Positions 47,110-60,600 of a stretch of 64,000 bases of DNA are shown here, piece after piece. Position 1 is the stretch's first letter. Each line of letters opens with the position of its first letter. Position numbers and translations under genes: made by a program. A model generated the notes under the pieces. The model worked only from the letters and a program-made list of their open reading frames with translations, had not been told where the DNA came from and searched no databases. The stretch lies in contig JAUPFP010000113.1 of assembly GCA_036925085.1 (NCBI GenBank), positions 239,834-303,833 of the forward strand, written 5' to 3'. The stretch is from Brachycybe producta. Its lineage: Eukaryota; Arthropoda; Diplopoda; Playtdesmida; Andrognathidae.

Positions 47110-47745
47110 AAGTGAGTAAACAAAAATAGATGGGACAGGTGGGACTGATGGAACTTGTGGGATCGATGTGACTGATGGAACTTGTGGGATCCATGGGACT
47201 GATGGGACCCGTGGAACCGATGGGATTCATGTGAATGATTGGATCCATAGGACTGATGGGATCCGTGAGACTGATGGGATCCGTGGGACCGATGGGATCC
47301 ATGTGAATGATTGGCTCCATAGGACTGATGGGATCCGTGAGACTGATGGGATCCGTAGGACTGATGGGATCCGTAGGACTGATGGGCTCCATGAACCTGA
47401 TGGGATCCGTGGGACTGATGGGATCTGTGGGACTGATGAGATCCGTGGGACTGATGGGATCCATGGTACTGATGGGATCCGTGACTGATGAGATCCGTGG
47501 GACTGATGGGATCCGTGGGACTGATGGGATCCGTGGGACTGATGGGATCTGTGGGACTGATGGGATCCATGGTACTGATGGGATCCGTGACTGATGGGAT
47601 AGGTGGGACTGATGGGATCCGTGGGACTGATGGGATCCATGGGACAGATGGGATCTGTGGGATTGATGGAATCCGTGGGACTGATGGGTTCCATGGTACT
47701 GATGGGACCCATGGGACTGATGGGATGGGATGAATTGGGATATGA
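47110..47745. repeat. 18-bp minisatellite (GATGGGATCCGTGGGACT)
   Basis: About 35 copies with point variants (ATCCAT, ATCTGT). The period is a multiple of three and lacks stops, so open frames up to 245 codons appear in several frames on both strands, with six-residue repeats such as PISPTD. No sign of a real gene. Confidence 0.9.
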
Positions 47746-48165
47746 CCAACATTTTTTGCTACTTTCGGTTTCTAATGTGTAGTACATATGCATTTGAATG
47801 AATAAATTTAGAATTACAGTCAAAGCAATCAGTGAATCACATTTATACATTTTTTTTATAACAACACAAAAAAAATATTTAAGTTTCCGATCCAAAATGC
47901 AAACGTCTAACAATGATGTAATACTTAATAATAATTATTATAGTTTACAAGTAAATTGCATGCTACCATTTCTATGAAGCCTATGATTTGAATTAGAACT
48001 TGCTGAATCATGATAGTTCCTGAAGTTGCTATAAATTGTGTAACAAAGCAAACATAGGATAACGTGTCATTTTCAGTATTTTAATGATTTATTTAATGTA
48101 TAAACAAAAAAGTTGTACAATTTTCTCTACATAATTACAAATTCAAAGGATATTATTCATCCTAA

Positions 48166-48354
48166 TGGCTTGTTTCCAGTGGGGTGAAAACTTTAACTTT
48201 TTGAAAATTTCAACTGGTGAAAAATAGAACCCACGTGGTCGCCCGCCTATGATAGAGAATAGGCAGGCGGGCGGGCGGGCGGCCTCCCTTGTTCTATTTT
48301 TCACCAGTTGAAATTTTCAGAAAGTTCTAATTTTCATCCTAATAGAAACAAAGC
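48166..48354. mobile_element. PIF/Harbinger-type MITE, decayed
   Basis: GGCTTGTTTCC ... GAAACAAAGC with a near-perfect palindrome (CAACTGGTGAAAAATAGAA on both arms) and a GCGGGC-rich centre. It lies 15 bp downstream of the gene A stop codon. Confidence 0.6.
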
Positions 48355-48369
48355 ATACGAATATAGCTG

Positions 48370-48596
48370 TCACATGTCTGCATTGCAAACATATAAGTTA
48401 TTATTACATGATTTTTTTCGATTTTCCAAAATAATCCAAATGCCGTTGGCAGGACGAAGGACAAGTTCGGCTAATAGTGAAATCTCGTCCCTTTTTTGAA
48501 CTGACTTAATACGAAAGTTACGCATCAATTGGGAAACAACAATTTTTTCTTCCATAAATGCAAATTTTTGCCCTAAAAATAAATAATAAAATTAAT

Positions 48597-48663
<67 letters not shown>

Positions 48664-51600
48664 GGAATAGTAATAATAATGGTAATAATAATAATAAATA
48701 ATAATAAAATATTATTTATAGTAATATTATAGGAATAATAATTATTATTATAACAATAATATTAATATTAATATAATATAATAAACTAGTGGGGTAACCC
48801 GTCATAAATGACGGGAGCAAAATTAACAGGCAATTGTGAGAATGCGCGTCGTTTTTTCCTTTTTTTACTCTTTTCATTTCAATTTTCATCACCCCCTCCC
48901 ACTTTTCTCTCTCCCCCCTCTACACGTTTCAACATTTTCCCCTCTCCAATTTAATATCATGGGGTTCTTGGATGGGAAGGGTGCAACATATAGTTGACCT
49001 TGAGAAAGAAAAAAATGGTTCATTTATTCAAATTTATATAAATTCCGATGTGCTTCAATGGTTGTACAGCTTTATCGCAGAAAGAAAGAAAGATATATAC
49101 ATGTAGAAAGACACACAGAGACACAGACCTGGCAAAATATATATATAATAATTGTAACACAAGAGTTATTAACTCAAATTTGTTCATTGGTCCGACCGTT
49201 CCTCCCGTTGAACATATTAGAAAACAGTCAGAACAATGGACTAAATTGATATAATATCTCTTTAAAAAGTCGTGGGGCTGCGCCCCCAAACCCTCTGCAA
49301 TAACTTAATTTTACTAAACCTACTAATCCGACTGTTCGTACCGTTGTTCCGACCGTTCCACTGTTCAAAAAAAATATTAAATGAAAGTCGATTTATTTTC
49401 AAAAATAACTGAAAAATACATCGACTTTCATTTCATTTTTTTGCGCCCCCAAACCTCCTGCACCCCCACAGTTGCAGGTCTTGCGGGTCCCTAGCTATGC
49501 CACTGAGCATGGGTGCACCTGTGTATTTGTACACAAGCCCTAGGTATAAAGGTCAATGTTTTGGTCAATTCGTGGTTCTCTGATATCGAAACATGAAATA
49601 ACTCATTCAATGGTCTGGTGGCTAAGCAACGCCACACTTTGTAACTCTTCTCTGTCTAATGTATTCTGATGATTGTATAAGTAAATCGACAATCTGCATT
49701 CGTCTTGCCTGATCAGAAGTGCCATAGGGAACGACCTGGGCACTGTTCAGAATCAGGACTAAATCATATACTCTCAGCCCAAGGGATTACCTGTCCCCAA
49801 GCTAAAAGAATCTAGACCTGAGTCCCGTAACAGGGGCTCTACACTGTTACAGTAGGTTTAGTTCAAAATAAAAATTCATAAAATGTGCAAATTACATATT
49901 TTTTGTGAAAACTTTCCTAATGCCTTTCCTAAATGCTCTGAAATGTCCTGAAAAGGCCTCAAGAGAAAGCTGAACAGATCCCAATAGTCACAATAAAAGC
50001 TTTTAAAAAGTCAAAATTTTAAAATGCTCAAACTTCTTGTGAATTTTTAAATAGCTTCCACCAATCTAATTAATTGTACTTTTGATAATTGCATAAAGCA
50101 AACATATTTTTCAACAGTTTTGGCCTTGAGATGGGGGTCATCGGCCTCTTGAAATACCTAATAAAATTGCATTTATTTTGTATTTTTTGTATGCTTGTAA
50201 TCATACATATTCATTTGTAATTATCATGTTTTTGTACCATACTTTAATCCACGAGCCTGGCTTGAGCAAAAGGGGGAGTTGGGGACTCCCATGAACAGAG
50301 AAGATCAGAGGGTCGGAGGCCCAGAGATGTGCCTCAAGCGAAGAAGGGGGTGTTGTGGCACCTCCCACACATGTGCCAGCTGCACATGTGTGATTGAGGC
50401 CGCTCACTTCTAAACTCCTCTCGCCGGATGGCACCCTGTGATGTCCAGAACTGACCAGTTTCAAAAGATATCAAATTTGTTGAAAATTCAGTCAGACATA
50501 TCACAAATTTTGACAGTTTAAGAGCCTATATTTGTGATGCCATTTTGAATATTAGCAGATGACATAAATAGTTCCACTTTTTACCATTTAGTTGAGCCCC
50601 ACAGCTAAGCCATTGAAGCAAATGAGAAAGAGAAATTCCTTTTTTGAAAAATACATGGTTCAGGCAAATGTTTTGCTTTCTGCAACAAAAATTGTGATTT
50701 TCAAAATTCAAATTGCAATATGTACATAACAATATTGCTCATCTAATGATAAGTTGGTAACAATTTACAATTAGTTTTTCTATTTTTAATTTCATTTTAA
50801 AGTCTCGTTTTTTTAGCTCATGTTAAATCCCATAGGCCAAAAAAGCTCCTCTGTTTATACATTTCATAGGATCTAAATTTACCACTAACAATAAGTTTCA
50901 TAATAGCCTAAAATTTCACCACTAATTAATTGCATAGGACTCAAATACTCACCATTGTAGATCAAAAGTTGCTCTTCCTTTTTTCAGTAGTGCATATTTA
51001 TCAAAAAAGTCATTATTAAAATATAGCCACTTCTATCCATCGATAAGAGAAAAGATGGTGGACAAAAGTGTATCAACATTCATTTTTTGCCACATGTTCA
51101 CGTCACAGCTACAGAAGTGCCTACATGCGAAGATTTTTGTAATTTTTTTTCACTTTAGGCTCTTAAATGATTTTAGAAGACAGAGTTTCTAAAAATAGAA
51201 ACTTCTAAATAGAGATTTTGAAGTTTCTCATGATTGAAAATTGCCATTAGTTCCAGAATAGTTTCTCTGGAATTATGCAAATTCTTCTAAGAATTTGATG
51301 CCAAATAAGGAGATATTTGGGAACCAAGGGTCACCATTGGGCAGTCGGATCTTTGGGTGAACCCTAGTCAAGAGTGGCCCCTCCCAAGGGCCAAAAGAAT
51401 AAAAGAACTTGCACAAGGCAAGCTTGAGGCTGATTTTCACTGATTTTTTCAGTAATTTTCTGAAGTGGATTTTCGAATTATGTTTGAGAGTATGCTGTGG
51501 AATCAAAGTTCCAGTTTTTATTTAGAATCTTTTCGAAGTCAAATCAGTCGCTTATGTTATTTTATACCACTCATAATGTATCATATAATCACATTCGCTT

Positions 51601-54600
51601 ATAAAATAGACCTGTTAATTTGCTAAAAGAGAAGTCTTTTTCTTGTCCGTGAAGACACCTCTGGGAGGTGTAGAATCATCATTGTTTCTTTAAATTGTGG
51701 GAACTAGGAGTCCCGTCTACACGGAACCCAAACAGATTGACAATGCCACTCCAATCAGAAGCGGAGGCACAACCAAGGGCCACGCATCCAGGTCAACAAG
51801 TAGACCTGGATCACCCAGCAGGTCAAAGAGCCCGAGCTTGGGGAGTGTGGAGCATTGCACAACCCGAACTCAACTGGCTGGTCTGGGACCAGCCACCCAA
51901 CAAAAAGACAGACAAAGTATAAACCTGGCTGGTCAAGGGCCAGCCATGTTACAGTAGAGTCACACATGCTGAAAAACTAGCAAAAGTTAGAAACAGAATT
52001 TATAAATGGCACTTCTGTTAAATTCCTTACAAAGTGAAATTCTGCATGTGTGATTCTTCTTTTAATATTAGTGATTATTTTAAGAAAATATCAAAATATT
52101 ACCAATGCAGTTTCTTGCACCAGCTGAAAATGGTATATATGAATAAGGATGTCTTTTGCAAATATTTTCTGCTAGAAATCTGTCTGGATCATATTTTTCA
52201 GGATCGGGATAATATTTAGGATCACGATGAACATAATAAGCGGCAATTACTATGTTGACCTCGGCTGGAACTTCGTAGCCATCTGAAATATAACTTCTAT
52301 ATGAAAAAAACAAACTCACCTCATATTTTATTATATTGATTTTATTTACTGAATTTGATGGGTGTTTTGAGGCGTCGAGAAAAGAAAGGAACTGGAGGAT
52401 AAATGCGAAGTGATTCCTTAAAACAGAAATGTTTTTTTTTTTAAATGAGCAATGATATAAAATTTTATAAATACAAAAAAAAATATAAAAGTTAGACAGT
52501 TTAAATTTGAACCAAGTGTTGTTAATTTAAAAATTTCAACTTTGTACTAGTAGTGGTTCATGTGCAGTAGTGCCATCTTAAGAATTATTGGGGTCCTGGG
52601 CTAAGTGAAAAATGGAGGCCCCACATGCTCATCGACAAATGTTACATTTAAACATTAGCCACTTACTGCATAACCCAAGGCCTGCACTTCTGATTCAAAA
52701 GTGGTGGGGTTTAAATTTCCAAAACCCATTTTTGGTTTCGAATGTTTAATTTTTTGAAAGTTAAAAGATGGGGTCCTTTTAAAACTAAGGGCTACAGCCC
52801 TGCTAGCTCGTGCCTTAAGGAGGCGCTGTTCATGTGACACCACCTACGGGCCACGATGGTGCCTTCTGCGTACATGCGTGAGTAACCTCACATTCCTGGC
52901 CACGTTGCAGGATGGCACCTCTTGGTGCCCAGCCTGTGCAGCTCAGTTGGCCCTTGTAGCTGAAAAAGAGTTTCTCACGGCTCGCAACACATGTAATAGC
53001 AATTACAAATAGGTCTGAAATAGAAAGGAGTTTTCTCACGGCCCGTGACAGTCAAAAAACTCAACATTTTTAGAAGAAATCTATAAAATTTCATTTCCAA
53101 AATAAGAAAATATGCACACTGCAAAGTCAACCATTGGTCAGTTTGACCCTTGGTTGATCCCTGGGTGACAGTCCCTTCTCCCAGCGACAACAAAAGTAAA
53201 GGTGGCATGTAAGGCGATCTCAGGGCAGTTCTTAAGGTGGTCAACTCTGGTGACGAGGCAGACCGTAGCCGGTCAGTCTAAATAGAACTTAAGAGGCCAC
53301 CCTTGGATTTATCAAAGTCAAGAAGGCCAGGAATGCCACATTCATGATATGGATTTAAGTGAACCGCTCAACCGGTTAAGGTGTTTTAAACGCCATTCGA
53401 GCTCTGATTATTTCTGTCTTTCAGGTGGAAAATTAAGACAAACTTGAAAGTGTTTTAGAAACTAGAAGGGTAGCTCCAATCTCTTAAGATTATTTTTTTT
53501 ATGTTGATATCTTTAACAATGTGTGCAACATGTTCAAAATACATTACTTACCTTTATGGCACATTCCAAGTATTTCATTTTTGTTAAGTCAGCTGCAGTT
53601 GCGTGTCTATCCGAATCTCCAAAAATAATGTCCAATTCCTCGTGAACTTTTTTTTGTACCTCAGGATTAAGTCCCAGTAAATATAACAAAAAAGTTATGC
53701 CAGATGATGTTGTGTCATGGCCCTTTTTACGAAAAACAAATTTGGTGAATTGTAAATAAATATTTTGTAAAAGCCAAGCTTCTAATACCTTGTACACACA
53801 TGAGATAAATGTATTCAAATTAAATGTGTTTAGGTGAATTATACGGAATCCAGTTAAGGACATGAACACCAAATAAAAATTGACTTTATTATTAATATTT
53901 TAAATTGAAATACTCAATCAATATTTTGACAATTAAGTATTAACTAAATATTTTCAGATTATTAACTGAATAAATTGAATTCGACATATTGTTTGTTTGC
54001 CCTTCACAGGCCTCTGTAGAACACGTTTATCGTTTAAATGCATTTAAATTATCAGGTGTGTACTAGGTATAAGACAACGCCAAAAGTATTTCTAGTTTCT
54101 AAAAAAATTTCAAATTTTTTGTTTTAATTTAAGTTTTAAATTAATTCTAAAATTTGCATAAAAAAGTTTAACAAAATATATTTAAGTGAATTAAATACGG
54201 TAAGATAAAAAGTGTTTTTCAAAAATTTCAAACTTTTACTTTACTTAAATTTTGGTTTAAAAAAAATACTTTTAGGCCTTGTTTCCATGCACTGGGGCGA
54301 ACATTTGGCCTTTGACCTGGTGAAAAATAGAAGAAACGTGGCCTTTGCCTATGATATTGACTAGGCGGGGGGGGGGGGGGGCACGTCTGTTCATTTTTTC
54401 ACCATTTAAAATTTTTAAAACGTTCAAATTTTCGGCATAGTGGAAACAAAGCCTTATGTTGCAATTTTCATTATTTTTAAAAATATTTTTTTACTTCAAA
54501 CATAAAGGTATCCACTTCTTCTCGAATACTTTCATCCGTTAAACTTTTTACTTTTTCCGAATATTCCAATAAAGTGTCCAAAAATGCAAATCTTTTTTTC

Positions 54601-57600
54601 TTGCCAAAACTCATTGCTTCCTCCTCCTCTGAATCCTCCTCTTTTGCCAATTTTAATTTTGATGAATTTCTTTCTTGTCGTCTTTTGGCAATCACCTTTA
54701 AATGAATTGAATATTTTGTAAATTATGCAAATTAATTATTCGAAATAATTTTTGTTTTTCATTTTAAATTTACGCCATTTGTAAATCCATGTAATTTGTA
54801 TAGATGTTTTTCTTCAACTTTTTTAAGAGGTGAAAAGTTATTATAAATCCAGTCATATCCGAGCCAGGGTTGGAGTGCTCGTAGATTTACAATTTCTGAT
54901 AAACTAAATTTAAATTAAAAAAAAAAACAATTAAACTTTTATAAATCATCAATTTATTTTGTTAATTTGTATATTCATTTATTGTATTTCAAAATTATAA
55001 TTTTTTTTTTTCAAATTCTAAAAATAATCAATATTAATAGTGATGGGCAATTTCATGAAAATTATTTTGTTGAAATATTTCATGAAATTTATGAAAAGTT
55101 GTGAAATATATTGAAAAGTGGCAAAATTAATTGAAATCCATGAAATAAAACAAGATAATTACATCAGTTTACATTAACTTTATATTAATTCTCGCATAAT
55201 GACTAATGATTGTAGAATAATTAGACATAGTGTTTTGAACATTGAAAAAATTCCATTTATCCAAACATGATTGAAGAAAATGAAACATATTCCAAAAACT
55301 TTGAACAAAAAATAGACACAAAAATGACAAAAGTGGTAAAATTAAACATTTTCAAAATAATTGTACGAACCAATCACAATCACCATTTTTTTGTTTATGG
55401 TTTCAGTACTTGGAAACAGGTTTTATTTAAAAATAAATTTCACATTTTTTTTAAATATATTCAAATTCATGTTATGTGAAATATTTCAACGAAATGAAAT
55501 ATTTCACATATATTTCAAGTGAAATATTTCACAAGTATTTCACGTGAAATATTTCACATATATTTCATGTGAAAAATTTCAATGACATATCACTAAATAT
55601 TATTATTAATACAAATCGATAATGATAATTACAACAAAGAGAAATTCCTTTAATCATTTTCTTCTACAAATTTAGAACTATTTTTATAAAAAAATCTTAA
55701 ACTTACATTCAACAAATTACAATTTTTATTAAAAGAAAACTATATTTTTTCTTTATAATTTTTCTTCAATTTTCTATAAATTATATATACACTAGTGGGG
55801 TAACCCGTCATAAATGACGGGAGCAAAATTAACAGGCAATTGTGCGCATGCGCGTCGTTTTTTCCTTTTCTTACTCCTTTCATTTCAATTTTCGTCACCC
55901 CTCCCACTTTTCTCTCTCCCCGCTCTACACTTTTAAACCTTTTCCCCTCTCCAATTTAATATCATGGGGTTCTTCGATGGGAAGGGTGCAACATATAGTT
56001 GACCTTGAGAAAAAAAACGGTTCATTTATTCAAATTTATATAAATTCCGATGTGCTTCAATGGTTGTACAGCGTTATCGCAGAAAGAGAGAAAGATATTG
56101 TAACACCCGGTAATTCGTGATCCCGCTAAAACCATAGCCCGGGGGTAAACAACTTTCAACCGTCCCTCCCTCCCCTCTGACTCACCTCTCTGACTCATAC
56201 CCAAGCGGTGGATTAATACACATAGGACCATGGTCACTTGGACCTGGTTACACCTCGCAGGTGTACACAGGTCCAAGGTATAAAAGGGCCATGCTCCTCT
56301 TTGTAGTTAGTTCTTGTCCTTGCCTTTGTATCACGTAGATTTTATCCGTACCACAATATGGGCATGAGGACACACCGTTAGTATTCATAATTCATCTCTG
56401 TATTCTGTGTTTCCATACAAGAGACGAATAAAAGTGTTATAATAAGAAACAGCGTGGTCTTTATGTTTGAATAATCAACTTCTCTTCAGAGGCTGGAGAC
56501 TACATAAGGCAGGAGGTATACGATTCCTAAGCAGCTACAACATCTTCTCTTGTCGGTGTACCGAAAGGAGAAGATGTATATCAGCATCAACCGGAAGACA
56601 GAGGGATGGCTGCTACTCTGCTGCATAGATTTCACCCCCATGCAGAAGGGTGACCACAATCCATCTCCATCCAACTCTCTCTGCAGCTCAGATCTTCTCC
56701 GTGCAGGCACCGTGCGGTTCAGTGAAGAATCGAGGTACAGAAGATATCATCTAAAGGTTGGTAAAATAAAATGGTCGATGTCAAAAGCTCACAATATATA
56801 CATGTAGAAAGACACACAGATAAACAGACCTTGGATATTATATATATAATATTAAGCCAGGTCTGTGATTGTGTGAGTCTATGAGTAACGATGTACAAAC
56901 AATTAAGGACAAAAACCTTGAAGCACGTCGGAATTTATAGAAATTTAAATGAATAAATGAACCGCTTTTTTTTCTCAAGGTCAACTATATGTTGCACACT
57001 TCCCATCCAAGAACCCCATGATATTAAATCGGAGAGGGGAAAAGGTTGGAAAGTGTAGAGGGAGAGAGAGAAACGTGGAGGGGTGACTGAAATTGAAATG
57101 AAAGGAGTAAAAAAAGAACAAACGATGCGCATGTGCACACCAGAAAAAATGAAAAACTCTTTCTCTTTCAAATATAAAAAGGGGAGGGGATAATAGTAGC
57201 AAAATTAAACTAGAATTTATCACAGGCAATTGTGCTGTGAGCTTTTGACATCGACCTTATATTTTTACCAACTGATAGATGATGATTTCTATAGCTAGTT
57301 TCTTCTCTGTATCGCACGGTGCCCGCACGGAGAAGATTCAAGCTACAGAAAGAGTTGGATGGAGTTGGATTACGATCATCCGCCTGCATGGGGTGAAATC
57401 GATGCAGAAGGATGGCAGCCATCCTTCTCTCCGTCGACGCTGATATGCATCTTCCCTCGTGGTGATTGCCATTCTTGAAGATGCTGTAGCTGCTTCAGGA
57501 TCATATGTCTCCTGCCTTATGGTGTCTCCGGCCTCTGTAGAGAAGTGGTTAGTTACCGAACATAAAGACAACGCAGATTTCCATTACAAACACTTTATTC

Positions 57601-60600
57601 ATTCTTGTACAGAAACACTCTAAGTTTACAAGAATGAATTGGTTATTAAAGGTGCGTCCTCATGCCCAAGATGTGGTACGGATAAGAATCTACGTAATAC
57701 AATTTAGAGCAAAGACAAGGACGATGAACAAAGAGGAACACGGTCCTTTTATACCTTGGACCTGTGTACACCTGCGAGGTGTAACCAGGTCCAAGTGACC
57801 ATGGTCCTAAGTGTATCACTCCGCCACTTCGATGTGCGTCAGAAGTGTGAGTCAGAGAGGAGGGAGGAACAAGCGGGAGTTGTTTTCTATATTTTTCTTG
57901 AAAGTTGTTTAAAATTCCTTTTTAAATCTTTTTAAAGCAGAACGTTTAGTAGTGCATTTAATTAATTTAAAAGCACTTTTAGGTTTTGAAAACACAGACC
58001 ATATTTTTGATGACTTTCAGACAATACAAAATGAAGTCTAAGATGGTTGATCTGACAGGCACTTAGAAATCGGGACGAATGCAAGTTGGCTCCGCCCTTT
58101 TTATGACGAATGCAACTTCTAATTGGTTGGTTATGTAGTCTGACGTCACATGCTCCGCCAATTTCAACGTCGAACCACACAACAAACCAATTAGAAGTTG
58201 CCGGTCGTCATAAAAAGGGCGGAGCCAGCTTCTGTTCATCCCGTTTTCTAATTGTCTGTCCTGCAATATTACCTAGGAACCAACATGACTTGTCACGTGG
58301 AGGACGTTGGGGATAGCTTTGGTCAATTTAAATTGGCCAACAGGAATTCAGTATTAGAATAACGGACTCTGAAGAGCGGGTTTTACATAAGCTGCACAAA
58401 TAAAGTACAGCATTCCTATTGGCAAATTCAAATTGACAAAAGCTATCGACAACGGGCGGCCTTGTCACGTAACTATGGGAACACTCATTGGGAAACATGA
58501 CATTATTGGGATAAACTGCTGAGTCTGCCTGACAGGCATGTGTGCACACCTTCAGAATTTCTTTGGTTCCGCCCTTTTATGAGCGATCACACCAATTATC
58601 AACCAATTAGAAATAAAAAAACGCGGGCATGTGACATCAGACCCAGTAACAAACCAATTAGAATTTGATGACGCTCATAAAAGGGCGGAACCAAAGAAAT
58701 TCTGAAGCTGTGCACAGATGCCTGTGTCATCTTGGCTCCATGGCTCGTGCTCCGTCTATCCTTATGCAAGGTCTATGGAAAGACTCAAGGTGGTCGGTTT
58801 TGGCGACAACCCGACTTCATTTTGCAATCGAAAAGTGGTCTGTGTGCCAAGGTCCTTAACCAAATTTCAACAAAATTATTCTTCATTGACTTTTATGGAT
58901 TTAAACAGTTAGCCATAATTCAGTTATCTGAATGAGAAAGCTTTTTTTTATTGGCTCTTTAAATATTATAATAATTGTTTAAGTTCTTCTGTACAAAATA
59001 AATACAAAAACCATAATAAAACTATTGTTAAACATAATATTATAATGAAGAACATTCTGTATTTACAGAAGATGAAAAATATAATATTTTCTTACTTGTT
59101 AACTGCTTCCACATACTCGGATCCACTGCCACTTTGTGCATTTACACATCTACTCATAGCAGTTTCTATTAATAAAATATTAAAAGTTAGCCAAATTTTA
59201 ATACTATTACTATTGATTTACATATTTTAGACGAAATCTAATTGTTACTTAATATTCTATATCTAGTAATACCACAAATAATATCCAATGTACACAAGGA
59301 TATGTAAGGATAAACATCAAAGCTTTCTTTTCCAGCATGTTGTTGTAATTTTCTTGTCAAAATCACAGCCTGTTCATTGAATACCTCGATAAAGTTTTCC
59401 AGAATTTTAAAATGAAAACTGGGTGTCAACATTTTTCTTCTCGAATGCCATTTTTGACCAGAGCTAAATTTATAAAAATCGATATTTCAAAAATAAAAAA
59501 AACGTTAACCAAACTTTATTTAAAAAAAAAATATTCTATAACCTTGTCAACAATCCCAAACCCAACCAGTTATGAAGATATCGGTATAAACTCGATTTTT
59601 CAAGGTTGTTCGTGTTACCCAATACACTCTAGAATGGTTAAAAATCATAATTAAATAACTATATTTCTAATATTTAATTATTATAATTCTATTTATTATA
59701 TACTTCAATGGCCTCCGCTTTTGTGAAAATTACTGTAGGTTCCAAAACAAACCACAGAAGAACAAGAGGATGATCCGAAAATATGTTTATTTGATGACGA
59801 ATTTTTGAAAATAGTTCTAAATATATTAAAAAAGAGAATTACAAATTTTTATTCAAATTTAATGTGAGGTGGTTTAAAATTGTCGATATTTATACTGTGT
59901 TTCAAGAGCAATATTAGTAACAAAAACATGAAAGTGTTATTTTTTACAAAAACCTAGTTATAGTTTTCTCTATTTAAAAAATCTCTATAAAAATAGCCTA
60001 CTTGCAAACTTCCATATACAGCTAATTGTCTATTTAAGCAATTCACAGGCAATTGTGCACATGCGCGTCGTTTTTTTCCTTTTTTACTCCTTTCATTTCC
60101 TCCCACTTTTGTTTTCCCTCCACGTTTCTCTCTCTCCCCCTTCTACACTTTCCAACCTTTTCCCCTCTCCAATTTAATATCATGGGGTTCTTGGATGGGA
60201 AGGATGCAACATATAGTTGACCTTGAGAAACAAAACCGGTTCATTTATTCATTTAAATTTATATAAATTCCGACGTGCTTCAAGGTTTTTGTACAGTGTT
60301 ATCTCCACACACACACAGACACACACACCCACACACAGACCTGGCTTAATATATATATAATTGTTTGTACAGTATTCTGAACAATGGTGAAATGGGGGAC
60401 TGGAGCAAAAAAAGGTTGAGAACCACTTAAGTATGTCATGCTCAAAATGGCATGCACCTTCAGGTCAAACAGGCATCTGTAGACACAGGCATTTAGAAAT
60501 CGGGACAAACTTTAGTTGGCTCTGCCCTTTTTATGACGAACGCAACTTCTAATTGGTTGGTTATGTAGTGTGACGTCACATGCTCCGCCCTTTTCAACAT

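Noticed and set aside
47015-47913. Open frames of 168-245 codons with PISPTD-type repeats on both strands
   Set aside because: An 18-bp minisatellite is open in several frames at once; no conserved start, domain or codon bias.
50440-51955. A 1.5-kb LTR from TGTGATGTCC to CCATGTTACA
   Set aside because: Ends look LTR-like but there is no target duplication, TATA/polyA layout or second copy to support it.
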